Below, piece after piece: positions 35,151-46,800 of a stretch of DNA of 64,000 nt. The DNA lies in assembly GCA_015680685.1 (NCBI GenBank), contig MNCI01015542.1, positions 441,792 through 505,791 of the forward strand, written 5' to 3'. The notes beneath the pieces were generated by a model, which was given only the letters and a program-made list of their open reading frames with translations, made no database searches and had not been told where the DNA came from. The DNA is from Gnetum montanum. Lineage: Eukaryota; Streptophyta; Gnetopsida; Gnetales; Gnetaceae. Position 1 is the first letter of the stretch; the number at the start of each line of letters is the position of its first letter. Made by a program: the position numbers and the translations under genes.

Positions 35151-35909
35151 TGATGAACTGCGATATCGTGTCCTGCCTCATCTTCTATAAATAAGAGGCG
35201 ACGCCCTTGGTTCCAAAAGTTAGAATTAGACCCTTAGCCAGATTCTTACAATTTAGTCATTCTAGAGTTAGAATTATTTCTATGTGCCCGCAGTAGGAGT
35301 CATAGAGTGAACAGATCTTTATTTGAGCAATTTGTACCTGAGCACAATTTTGTGTACGGCAATAAAGAGGAACTTTATGATAAACCTTGCAGCATACAAA
35401 TTAAGCTAATTAGTAATTAATTATTGTTTAACGCTTTCCTAGTTAATTAATATCTTTCTCAACCTTCAAGCCCCTTAGTTAAATACACTCAGTACGACCA
35501 CTTCGAGCATGTGTGTAGCGCTTGGTAACCTAGTAACGATTAGCGTTTGGTAACCCCAACAACATTGCACTGGTTCAAGATGTGTACAGCAAGTGGGAAC
35601 AGATACTGGTGTTAGAAACATTTAGAACTTAATTAATGAATAGTTAATGTAAGTTAGCCACCTAGTTCTCTCTCCCTCTCCTTTATTAGCAGAAGACATA
35701 AAAAATACAAAAGCTATAAAAATCATATACCTCAAGCTTACTTAACCATACAACCGTGACAATATAAGTAAGTTTGGGAAGACAACGATTGATTAACCCT
35801 GAGTGTTCCATTAAGGCGCATAAGCACTTGGTCCTTGGAGTTTGACCGGATCGTGCGTGAAACACTCGTATTCATATGGTTGAGTGTAGGGGTACCTCAT
35901 CACTCATCA
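35151..35909 (+). repeat. 5' LTR of element A (759 bp)
   Basis: Starts TGATGAACTGCGATATCG and ends CACTCATCA. The TATA box is at 35186-35193, only about 35 bp from the LTR start, because most of the U3 palindrome array of sister copies is absent. U5 shares long text with D and B (ACTCGTATTCATATGGTTGA near the end). Confidence 0.85.
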
Positions 35910-35910
35910 T

Positions 35911-35928
35911 TGGTGCCGTTGCCGGGAA
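35911..35928 (+). promoter_or_regulatory. Primer binding site of element A (tRNA-Asp type)
   Basis: TGGTGCCGTTGCCGGGAA directly after the LTR. It differs from the expected tRNA-Asp(GUC) complement by one substitution and one missing G. Confidence 0.75.
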
Positions 35929-36053
35929 CTTAGTTGTTTGTGCGCTGCATAGAACATAGGAAATCATTCATATTGTTGGAACGTTAGAACAAACCCTTAG
36001 GGTTAATCAAAGAAAGACAAGACAATAGTACATTGCACACCAAACAAGACAAG

Positions 36054-37980
36054 ATGTCTTCTTCTTCACATAAGAGCACTTCACTGCCTAGGACTAACAC
36101 AAGAGGCAATCAACAACGTAATACACATAACCAAGATCCGTCAATTCCTCAATAGTTTTGTGTGGTATATACTCATCCCGATAAGTATGTACCCAATTTC
36201 ACCTTTATTCCCCACCAAGACAAACAACTGCATTGGAGAGACATGGAGGGTAACATAGTGTTGCCTCTAGACCGATCAGTTCCCAACATGCTCCTTCGTG
36301 CTCTCACACGAATAGGCATGTCACTTTTATACGTAGAATACGTTGCATGCGATCATGACTCAAGGGACTATCATCCCACAGAAGCGCAACGTCAAAGGGA
36401 CTTGCAACAGGAGAGATACCATCCATCTTTTAAGGATAAATGGCCCCATAACGTTCTGCATGTTTTAAGTGAAATTGAGGATGGTGAACCTGCCTCAACA
36501 GGTTCCCCATGAAATGATGTTCCTTCTCCTGACATTGGTCAGGAGGTAGTGTATCTGAACCTCCATTCCACTATTCACAACCCTGGTTCTGTTACCCATG
36601 AACACGAAGTGTTTAACGAAGGAACACGAACACACGATAAGGACGGACGTTCTGATCATGATCATGATCGAGGTTGAGACCACCGAAGAGAAGGTAGAAA
36701 ACATCGTCATGGAAATGGTTCTACTTCTTCTTCACCTTCATCGTCATCTTCATCCTCTCCTTCAGTGTTCAGACGCAATCATAGGAAAACCAATCATGGG
36801 GATAAGAGAAAATGACATGAAAGTCATCAACGCGACAGTCGAGAATGAGGACGAGGGCAATCTATAGAATCAAGGCATAGAAGGGAGAGTAGGGAACCGC
36901 GTAGACACCATAGACGCTATGAACAAGAAAATCACGAAGAACCCCTACTCACAACTAGAAGCATGCTAGATATAACGAAGGCTATAAGAGTTCCAACAAG
37001 GCACCAAAAGGATAGTAGGATCAAGAGGTTAGACATGAACAACATCCCACGATTTGAAGGGGGATACAACGCTGATCCTCAAAATCATTTACAAGAATTC
37101 CACGATGCATGTACCTTGCAAAACATAGAAAACAAATGGCAAAAACTAAAGTTGTTTCCAAGGACACTAGTGAAAGAAGCTGAAAGCTGGCACTAGTCCT
37201 TAGAACTAGAATCCATTCAGAGGTGAAGTACAATGTTAGAATTGTTCAATGATAAGTACCAAACGTACTCCCGAGTGTCTAACCTACGGAAGCAAATCCA
37301 AGGATGGAAGCAAGGAAATCATGAACCCTTGGATGCTGCCATGGGCCGCTATTACGCACTGTTACATCGTTGCCCTGGCCATGGTTATTTGCAGCGGGAT
37401 TAACTATGCCATCTCGTGGATGGAATTAGGCATGAAACAAGAAGAACCCTTGGGACGTACGCCCAAGAAAGGTTATCAGAGCTTAGGTCTCATCAAATTC
37501 ATAGACTGCTAGAGCAAGTTGCCAAAGAAGAAGGTGAGCTACGAAAGAGAGAAAGTGTGAAGGAATACAACCAAGATCCTTCCCTCCAAAAAAAGGGAGT
37601 GAGATTTTGTGAGGAGGAAGAAGAGTCACCACTCGAAGAGATGGTGAATAGGAAAACTTTGCCTCTCCAAAAGTTAACATCAGAAGTATCGACAAAGGTA
37701 GACCAAATGTGGGACTCCTTGGATGGTAGGTTTGAAACTATTCTTAAAATTGTAGAGGAGTCTAGGGAGCGAGGTAGTGACCACGACAAAAAGAAAAAGA
37801 GAGAAGTGGAAATACACGTAACAAGGGTAAGGGAAAAATGGCCATCATAGTAGAGGTTGTGAATTCAAACACGGACAATGATAGTGGATGCGAGATATGC
37901 CAATATGACCATCTTAAGGGATGGTGCCCAATGATGATCTCACATCTACAAGAGTCTGGGGTGTATGCACTCAACCCATG
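36054..37980 (+). pseudogene. gag of element A
   Basis: Starts MSSSSHKSTSLPR at 36054, with a TAG after PQ at about 36150. The N-terminal FTFIPHQDKQLHWRDMEGN block is next, then 116 open residues to 36512. A His/Asp-rich part and the RLDMNNIPRFEGGYN block (36963-37196) follow. The core has STMLELFNDKYQTYS, and the helical region runs 37416-37850 until a frameshift. The knuckle is CEICQYDHLKGWC near 37890. Several stops (W or R codons changed to TGA or TAG) and at least one frameshift make it non-coding today. Confidence 0.8.
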
Positions 37981-38128
37981 ACTAAATAAATGGCAAGCAC
38001 CCCAATAGTTACCTTATCCCCAAGGTAACCTAAGGTAGTTCCACCAACCTTCAACATATTATCCAAGTGGAACTCCACCATAACCTGTTGAGCAACATCA
38101 ACAGTGGCAATACCCACAGTCATGGGGG

Positions 38129-39202
38129 ATGCCACCACCAAGGCAACAATACCCATACTGGCAACTTGACCCATATGGCTACTACGTGCAGCATCCAATC
38201 TTTCCATGTGACTCTGTTAGTCACGTTGCACCACAATATCACTACCAAGCCCGTGAGTATCATAGAACTCCTTCTCCTAGGGGAGATAACCCACAAATAT
38301 GCCATCCTTCAAATCCATTCGCAGCTCTCACACTAATAGCTCCATTACCACCTGCTCCAGCAATGCAAGGGAAACTCCCTACTCAACCGCAGCAACGCAA
38401 TGCCACAAGGGCTATAAATCCTCAACCCACTATTGGTTTTGACAACCATATGAAGAAAAGACCTTTCTTCAAAACCAACAGTCCAACCAAGCCCTTACAA
38501 CCACAAGCGGTTGAACCTCTGAATGCCTCCCCATCAAATAGAGCTTCAGAGCTCCCTTTGAACCAAACACCGAACTCAACGCATACGGTTATGTTAACAC
38601 ATGCAGTTACTGACTGGATCAAGGTTGGCCACCTTCCTAGGAAATTCTATGATCCTGGAAGCCCTCTAATCTATTTACAAATCGTTGGAAATGAGTCATG
38701 AAAAGCTCTCCTGGATTCAAGTTCCGAAGTCAACTTAATATCGCAACAAATGTAAAAAGCCTGGAACCTGCCTCCATTAAAGAAGAGCAATATTCGCCTA
38801 GAGCTGGCCGACTAGTCCATCATTGTTCCCTTGGGATTGGTGGAGGACATCGTCGCCACTATGTGTGGGTGGTCGTACCTAGTTGATTTCCTAGTGATAC
38901 AAGTGAATAACGATAAAGGGGACTTTCCAATAATAATGGGAAGGGCATGGCTAAGTACTATAAATGCATGCCTAGGAATCCATGATCTTTCCCTGGAAAT
39001 ATCTAAGGAAAAAATTTTGGAAAGATCGAGAAGAAGAAGGTTCCATGCATCGCATACAGTGATACAGGGTGCAATTGCGTGCAGAGATCATGGGTTGTGC
39101 AAAGTTTATCATTGCCTACATGCAACTGGTGTGCACAAAACATTAACATACAAAAGTGCCTGTATGCAGCAGCCACACGACAAGAAGACACCCTGTGGCT
39201 GA
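38129..39202 (+). pseudogene. gag-protease linker and protease of element A
   Basis: A Pro/Gln-rich linker is open from 38129 to 38701. The protease follows, with ALLDSSSEVNLIS where B has DSGSGVNLIS, so the catalytic Gly is lost. A TAG before SIIVPLG is shared with D and G. The block VEDIVATMCGWSYLVDFL then leads to 39202 before a frameshift. The 39079-39522 frame continues the spacer to RT. Confidence 0.75.
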
Positions 39203-39411
39203 TAGCTAATCGAGAGAGCAACTCACTAATGTGCATGGAACTGACTGAAGGAATAACTTGCACTTACATTAAAAGCACAGACGCACTAGAGCAAGTTCGC
39301 TGCCAACTTCCAAGCCTTAACCTAGAAAACATCAACTGGGGGAAGTTGGAAATTCTTGAAAAATTTAAACAAGAGCCCCTAGAATTGAAACCATTGCCCA
39401 CTAGTCTGGAA

Positions 39412-40860
39412 TATATGATTCTTGAAAATGGCAAACCGGTAATCATCAATGCAAGACTTGCTTCCAAACAAAAAGGAAGACTGCTAAAGGTAATAAACAA
39501 GTGGTTAAAAGCCTTTGCCTAGTCATATCCCGAATTAACTAGAATAGAACCTAGGATATGCAAGCATAGGATTTACACTAACCCCTTCATGAAACCTCAA
39601 AAACAACCACAGAGGCGATTGAACCCAAAATTGAAGCAAGTAGTAAAAGACAAAATAGAATAGCTTCTTAAGGTTTGGTTCATATATCCCATTGCTAATA
39701 GCGAATGGGTTAGCCCTCTAGTAATCATGCCTAAAAAGGGAGGCAAATGAAGGGTGTGCATAGATTTTAGGCTGCTGAACATGACAACATTTAAGGATCA
39801 CTTTCCATTGACATTCGTTAACCAAGTCTTAGACACCATAGTAGGGCATCGCTATTACAGTTTTCTGGATGGCTATAGCCAATACAACCAAATACATATA
39901 GCCCTAGAAGACCAAGCGAAGACAACGTTCACTAGTCCTTGGGGAATGTTTGTGTATAAACAAATGCCATTTGGCTTGTGTAATGCTCTTGCCATGTTTC
40001 AATGCCTAGTTCTAAGCATATTCCAATAGCAGATAGGGAACGGAGTGGAAGTCTTTATGGACGACTTCTCCACCTATGGAATAAGATTTGATCAAGCCTT
40101 GAACTGATTAGAGCAAGTGCTAAAAAGATGCGTAGAGATCAATCTAAGGCTTAACTAGTAGAAAAGCCATTTAATGGTCCAAGAGGGCATAGTACTTGGG
40201 CATAAGGTTTCACATGCAGGAATAGAGGTAGACCCAAACAAAATTAGGGTTATCCAAGGAATCACCTGTCAATCGAAAACTGTCAAAGACATTCGATCAT
40301 TCCTTGGACACACTGGCTACTATAGGAGATTCATTGAGAACTTCTCCAAGATTGCCAAACCATTGGTAGAGCTAACAAAGAAGGAAATACCTTTTGAATG
40401 GACCAAGGAATGTGAACGAGCATTCCAAACCCTGAAACGAAAGCTAGTAGAAACTCCCATTCTACAAGCTCCTGACTGGTCCAGACCATTCCACATTATG
40501 ATTGATGTGTTCGATTATGCCTTAGGAGCCGTACTTACACAGTTAGATGACCAAAAACACCCTTACTACATCCACTATGCAAGTATAAGTATCGCCGGTG
40601 CACAACTTAACTACACAACTATAGAGAAAGAATTAATGGTTGTAGTCTTTGCACTGGATAAGTTTAGGCACTATGTATTAGGTTACAAAGTGTTTATCCA
40701 CACGGATCATAGTGCAATCCAGTTCCTCATGAACAAGCCAACGGTTAGCGCTCGTATTATACGATGGTTGGTAATTCTACAGGAGTTCGATCTAATGATG
40801 ATTGATTGAAAAGGCACCAAGAACGTAGTTGCAGATCATTTATCTTGGTTGCACTGGGAC
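39412..40860 (+). pseudogene. Reverse transcriptase and RNase H of element A
   Basis: Contains RT blocks CIDFRLLNMTTFKDHFPL, YYSFLDGYSQYNQIHIA and MPFGLCNALAMFQ, then the catalytic VFMDDFSTYG (about 40054-40083). A 211-residue open frame at 40174-40809 follows, with LGHKVSHAGIEVDPNKI, FLGHTGYYRRFIENFSKIAKP and RNase H blocks IHTDHSAIQFLMNKP and VVADHLSWL. Stops at about 40027 (after IFQ) and 40156-40161 (after RLN) interrupt it. The chemistry is RNA-templated DNA synthesis in the particle. The active-site FMDD is retained but the frame is not. Confidence 0.85.
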
Positions 40861-40929
40861 AACAAAGAGGATGAATATGTAATGTCTGATCATTTTCCTG
40901 ATGAAGCCCTCTTTGCCTATGTAGTGAAT

Positions 40930-42236
40930 AACCAACTACCCATGGAGATGAACTGATATAGTAGCATTCTCACCTATCTCCTTACTCAACAAACACCATA
41001 GGAGATGGACTTTAGGAAGAAACAACAGTTTCTTCACAGAGCCAACTACTTTATGGAGATCAATGGACAACTTTTCACAGTGTGTCCTGATGGCTTGGTT
41101 CGATAGTGCGTGCTCGAGGTAGACCAACTGAGAGTTCTCCAAGATGCTCATGAGGGCCCTTGTGGGGGTTACTATGCAAGGATACAAATAGCTATTAAGA
41201 TCTTGCTTGCAGGATATTACTGGCCAACATTATTTTGAGATGCCCATCAATTTGTCCGATCTTGTGAGTGCTGTCAACGTGATGGGGGAATGACTGCTAA
41301 AATGGAGGGTCCGCAACAATAGATTCAACCATTAGAACCCTTCGACATTTGGGGAATAGACTTTATGGGGCCCATTACACCAATGTTTAATGGAAAAGCT
41401 TACATTGTAGTTGTCGTAGACTATCTAACAAAATGGGCTGAAGGAGTTGCTGTTAAAGACTGCACATCATCTACAGCTGCACGATTTGTGCAACAACAAA
41501 TCATAAATAGGTTTGGTGTACCATGTGCACTTATTTCGGATAATGGAATACACTTCACAAGTGCAACTTTTCGAAAGTTAATGCAATGCTTAGGGCTTGA
41601 ACATAAATTGACTACACCTTATCACCCCCAAGCTAACGGACAAGCTGAGGTCACCAATAGGGAGATAACTAAAATATTGACTAGAAAAATTAGCAAGTAT
41701 AGGCAAGATTGGAGCACTAAACTGAATGATGCTCTTTGGGCATACTACTCCACCTGGAAATTCCCTATAGGCTACTCTCCCTATGAGTTAGTGTACGGAA
41801 AGCTTCCAACACTTCTGATTCAAACCAAGCTCCGTACACTATCAACAGCTTATGACCTCCACCTCGATCTTAATCTAGCACAAAAACAAAGGTTGGCAAC
41901 TTTAAACATGCTAGACGAAAACCAATTAGCTTCCCTATCATCAAATGAGCTGCATAAGGCATATAACAAGCAACGTCATGACTTGAAGATTTGAAAGGTT
42001 AAGTATCAACCAGGAGATAAGGTTCTCTACTGGAACCCCATACATGTGCCACAATGCACAAAATTTCAAACACTGTGGGAAGGACCTTACATTATTCATG
42101 CGACCTTTCCTTTAGGGGCCATGACCATATACAAACCTGAGAGCCCTAATAAGAGATTGTTAGTCAATGTGCAACAGACCAAACCCTTCCATGAATTTAG
42201 AATGGCCATTGCACATAATACCTCTGAGAAGGGATG
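40930..42236 (+). pseudogene. Integrase of element A
   Basis: The N-terminal zinc-binding part near 41140-41280 includes a C-x2-C pair (CECCQRDGG). The catalytic core is an open frame at 41365-41994 (209 residues), with DFMGPITPM just upstream of and into it, LISDNGIHFTSATF, and HPQANGQAEVTNREI supplying the Glu, so D, D and E are all visible. A C-terminal region, 42046-42236, has PGDKVLYWNP, then FQTLWEGPYIIHATFPLGA and KRLLVNVQQTKPF, and ends at the TGA at 42235-42237. No chromodomain is seen. Stops at 40955, 41104, 41239 and 41322 disrupt the N-terminal part. Confidence 0.85.
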
Positions 42237-42239
42237 ACC

Positions 42240-43250
42240 CTGCTCACTATTTTGGATCTTCTCCTTCCAACTTAGTCATGGGGGAGATGGCCACCTCTGC
42301 TAACCATTTGAGGCCCTTAGTTCCTTTTAAAATTTTTTTTTACACATTTTTCTTTTACAAATTTATTTAATTTTTCTTGTTTTTGTTTTACAACATCATT
42401 ATACTTTCTCATCTCTTTGTGTGACTGTTTGTTTTGTTTTTGTTTTTTTCTTTGTTTGTTATTTTTGTTTTGTTAGATTCATCACCTAATAAGTGCTCAT
42501 GATGGTGGTATGAACTGTATTCTATCGATTGCTAATGTTTGGTTTTTACCTTTGAGTTATAATGTTGATACTAAGGTATGGTTCTTTTGATATTATAGGC
42601 AATGAGTTTACGTCATCCATGCATCCATGAATTTCTATGGTCTCTCTTGGCTTGGAATTATGTAGTCCCCTTCTCTAATAATAAAACTATTAACGAATTA
42701 GTGACTGGGCATTTCTCAAACTAAGGAAGGACTCAAGGACTGAAAAGGGTGTGACTTCAAAGGGATTTGATGCATTTGTGCTGGCTATTCGCTTGGGTGC
42801 TTGGATGTTTTTTTCTTGAGTTTTCCTTACCATTCCGACATTGCTCCATTATTGGGAAGCTGAGCATAATAAAAAATAAGTCTTTGCATGATGTGGTTCT
42901 CACGCAAAAAAAAAAAAAAATAGTGAAAATTCAAAGCACACCCCTTAGACAAAATAATCATTTGGGCTACAAGCATTGGTTATGGAACTAAACAAACATG
43001 TTCCCTCTAACTAAGGCCCTTTCTAGCTTCGTACTTCTCCCTTTCTCGTTTTCCTCATAATGGTGTTGACTCTTTGGTGGAAGCATTCTTGTTACTTCAA
43101 GTGGATGGATTGGCCAAGTGTATTAATGTAAAGTCACTGGCTATGGATTGTTTGAGGCTAGATTTGGAATGAGATCTACTCAGTTATATTAACCATACAT
43201 ACACAACGGGCTGTACACCAACTTGTTCTTGGGACTCCATGGATTTTCCC
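42240..43250 (+). other. 3' non-coding region of element A (truncated)
   Basis: It starts with a PPT-like AGTCATGGGGGAGATGG at 42274-42290. T-rich sequence follows, then a poly(A) tract at 42906-42920 next to reversed tRNA-like boxes (42921-42971). It matches D and N in reverse and B in the same orientation. It ends near 43250, where LINE sequence begins. Confidence 0.65.
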
Positions 43251-43888
43251 TTAAAATTCACATACAAGAAACTATTTTTGAACATGATCTTATTTTTAAC
43301 AATTATGTATGAAAAGAGAAGATCCCTAAGTAATACACTCATATAATATCTCATGTCAAAATTTGTTTCATGCTACAATTATTTCTTAAAGCAAATAGAG
43401 CTTGCATGCCACTTGAAACCCTTTGAGCAATAAGGGTATTTCAACTATAATTATGGAAAAATTTAACTCTCAAATATCTATAAGATTCACATATATCAAG
43501 CAGTTTTTTCTTCAAGGAAAAAATTGTAATTTCTATTTCTAGTACCACAAACTAAAATTTTAGTCTTATCAATATTAACTTTCGTACCTAAATGGTTGCA
43601 ATAGTCATGGAGAATTTGAAGCATATAACTCAATCCTGTAGCTAATTTTGCAATAAAGGTCACATCATTTGTAAAGAGAAGCATGTTAAAAAATAATCCA
43701 TTCACTAACATACCATGATTAGAAGCATTCTACATTTATCCCATCAATTCATCTATAAGTTTGTCAAAAAGGATAGCGAACAAAGGATAGCCTTGTTTAA
43801 CTCCAATTGAGTTGTTGATAATTGTTTCTTATCTAGTAAGATTGTCTTCAATAAGAATGTTAACTATCTCATAGATTCTTTTAGCAAC
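43250..43888 (-). pseudogene. L1-like LINE, 3' part of RT (split by element B)
   Basis: On the minus strand, 43711-43496 encodes MLLFTNDVTFIAKLATGLS, then HDYCNHLGTKVNIDKTKILV, a LINE RT palm with FTND where FADD is expected. Upstream (43888-43740) is the block ending in SIGVKQGYPLF. The frame continues across element B: 43888 joins 56411 through the duplicated GCAAC. Disabled by stops. Confidence 0.8.
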
Positions 43889-44735
43889 TAATGAGTCATG
43901 ATATCAGACCCCCGATATCGGATCCTCGATATTGGATACGTGATATTAGAGATGCCGAAGTGATATCGGACATGCTATGTCGGAACCTATCTCATTGCCT
44001 ATAAATAAGAGACAGGGGGCACTTGGTTTTGCATTAGTTTTTAGTTCCTTAGCAGAACTCTTGCAGTTTTTCCCTTCCAGAGTTAGAATTATTTCTGAGT
44101 GCCCGCCATAGGAGTCATAAAGTGAACGGATCTTTTTTCGAGCATTGTGTACCTAAGCACACCTTGTGTCTGGAAATAAAGATGAACTTTGTGATAAACC
44201 TTGCAACATTTAGAATAGCTTAATTATTTCATTTAAATGTTATTTACTATTATTTGCTACTATCATTAGTTAATTAATGTTATTTCTATTGAATTCTTAA
44301 TTATCAATGAATTAGCACACTTAGTACGACCACTTTGAGCATACGTGGAACACTTGGTAACCCAGTAACGACTAGCGTTTGGTAATCCCAGTAGTGTTAC
44401 ATTGGTTCAGAATGTGTCCAGAGAGTGGGAACAGATGCTGGTGTTAGGACTAGTTAGGGAATAGTTAATTATTTAAATTAAATTAGTTATTAAATTCCTT
44501 CATTTCTCTCTTTTAAGCATCAAGAACATAAAACATAAAACAATAAAAATCACACACCTCAAGTTTACTTAACCATACAATTGTGCCTTACAAGTAAGCT
44601 TGAGAAGACAATGATCGCATAACCCGTCCTTGTTCTGTGTAAGTGCATAAGCACCTAATCCTTGGAGTTCGACTGGATCATGTGTGAACACTCGTATTCG
44701 TATGGTTGGGCGTAGGGGTACCTAGTTGCTCATCA
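43889..44735 (+). repeat. 5' LTR of element B (847 bp)
   Basis: Starts TAATGAGTCATGATATC (first G decayed to A) and ends GTTGCTCATCA. U3 carries GATATC/CGATATT palindromes at 43898-43975 and a TATA box at 44000-44007. Its length is identical to the partner at 55564-56410. Confidence 0.9.
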
Positions 44736-44736
44736 T

Positions 44737-44754
44737 TGGCATCGTTGCCGGGGA
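44737..44754 (+). promoter_or_regulatory. Primer binding site of element B
   Basis: TGGCATCGTTGCCGGGGA follows the LTR after one T. It differs from the tRNA-Asp(GUC) complement at two positions. Confidence 0.75.
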
Positions 44755-44871
44755 TTTTGTTGTTTGTGCACTGATTAGAACTTAGGAAATCTTTTCATCG
44801 TTGGAACAAACCCTTAGGGATAGTTATTCGACAACCGTTGAAAAAGAGTATTGCACATTGAATAATCAATC

Positions 44872-46800
44872 ATGTCTCCTTCTTCTTATAAGAGTGCTTC
44901 ACCAACTAGGTCCAACACCATGAATAATTGAAGGCGGAGTGCACATGATGATCTGGTAGTGCCCCAATAGTTTCGCATAGTATACACTCATCCTGATGAG
45001 TATATACCAAACTTTACCTTTATCCTCCACCAAGATGAACGGTTGTGATGGTGTGATTTAGAAGGTAACATAGTGTTACCTCTCGATTGCTCAATCTTGG
45101 GGCATGCTTCTTCATGCTCTCACACGAATTGGTATGCAGCACTTACAATTAGAGTACGTTGTGCATAAACAAGATTCGAGAGATTATCAACCCACAGAAG
45201 CACAATGCCAGAGGGATTTGCAATAGGAGAGACATTACAAATCCATGAAGGAAACATGGTCTCAAGATGTTCTGTATGTTCTAAGTAAAAAGGAGGGTGG
45301 TGAACCTGCCTTAGGAGGTTTCCACAAACTAATGTTCATCTCGTTGACTTCAATCAAGGAGTTTTGTATCAGAATCTTCACTCAACTATCCATAACCCAC
45401 GTTCTAGTACTAATGGACACAAAGGGTCTAAAAAAGGAACATGAACACATAACAATGATGGACATTCCAACCGTAATCATGACCAAGAGCACAACCACTA
45501 AAGAGAGGGTGACAAGCATCATCATGGTGCCAGTCCTCCTTCCCCTTCACCTTCATCATCTCCTTCCCCCTCTCCTTAGAGATTTGATCATAGTTGCAGA
45601 GGGAAAGACCATGAGGATAAGGGTAAGCAAAGTAGAAATCAAAGAGAAAACAATGAAGAAAGGGGATAAGGGCATTTTAGAGAGACACATCATGAAAGAA
45701 GGGAAAGTAGGAAATAACATAGGCATCATAGAAACCATAGACAATATGATCACGATGAACCCCTACTTGCCACCCGAAGTATGTTAGATATAATAAAGGC
45801 CATTAGGATTCCAACAAGGCACCAAAAGAATAGTAGGATCAAAAGACTAGACATGAATAACATCCCATGATTTGAAGGGGGATACAATGCTAATCCTCAA
45901 AACCATCTACAAGCCTTTCACGATGCATGTGCCTTGCAAAATATAGAAAATGAATGGCAAAAACTAAATTTGTTTCCATGAATACTAATCAAGGAAGCAG
46001 AAAGCTAGTACCGATCCTTAGAACCAAAATCCATTCATTGATGGAGTACCATGCTGGAGTTATTCAACAATAAGTATCAGACATACTCCTGAGTGTCCAA
46101 CCTGCATAAGAAAACTCACGGATGGAAACAAGGAGGACATGAACCCTTGGATGTTGCCATGGGCCGATATTATACGTTATTACATCATTGCCCTAGCCAT
46201 GGTTACTCCAAAAAGGAACAATTATGCCATCTCGTAGATGGGCTTAGGTACGAAATGCGAAGAACCCTTGGGACTTATGCCCAAGGAAGGCTATCTAAGC
46301 TCAGAGCCCATCAAATACAAAGATTGTTGGAGCAAGTTGCCAAGGAGGAAGGTGAGTTGAGGAAAAGAGAAAGTGTGGAAGAGTACAATAGAGATCCTTC
46401 CCTTAGAAAGAAGGAAATTAGATTTTGTGAAGATGAGGAAGAGTCACCACTTGAAGAGATGGTGAATAGAAAGACTTTTTCCATTCAAAAATTTGCTTCA
46501 GAAGTATCAGCAAAGGTAGATCAATTTTGGAACTCTCTAAATGATAAATTTCAAACTGTTCTAAAAATAGTAAAGGAGTCTAGAGAACAAAGTAGTGACC
46601 GATAGAGAAGAAAAAAGAAAAAAGTTGAATATGCATGTAACAAGGGTAAGGGCAAAGTTGCCATCATTGAAGAGGTTGTGGATTCAAACACAAACAATGA
46701 TGGGGAATGTGAGATATGCCAATATGACCATCCTAAAGGATGTTGCCCACTAGTGTCACATTTGCAAGAGTCTGGGGTGTATGCGCTAAACCCACAGTTA
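44872..46800 (+). pseudogene. gag of element B
   Basis: Starts MSPSSYKSAS at 44872. A TAG after PQ (about 44967) matches the one in A. The NFTFILHQDE block follows, then a frame-shifted middle (45245-45787 is open but in a shifted frame). The core near 46050 has WSTMLELFN. An open region, 46093-46605 (170 residues), contains MGRYYTLLHHCPSHGYSKKE and a helical stretch. The knuckle is CEICQYDHPKGCCP near 46710, with both cysteines kept. Degenerate. Confidence 0.75.

Larger units (their letters stand above)
35151..43250 (+). mobile_element. Element A: Athila/Tat-like gypsy retrotransposon, 3' LTR lost
   Basis: Plus-strand element with 5' LTR 35151-35909, PBS 35911-35928, gag from 36054, protease, RT, RNase H and integrase through 42236, then a 3' non-coding region that fades near 43250. 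The terminal PPT and 3' LTR are missing; LINE sequence follows directly. It has the most complete pol of the window, though each domain carries stops. TAG codons dominate. Confidence 0.85.

Noticed and set aside
45245-45787. 180-codon open frame as a separate gene
   Set aside because: It is a shifted-frame reading of element B gag, matching the basic/His-rich region of D and A when read in the other frame.
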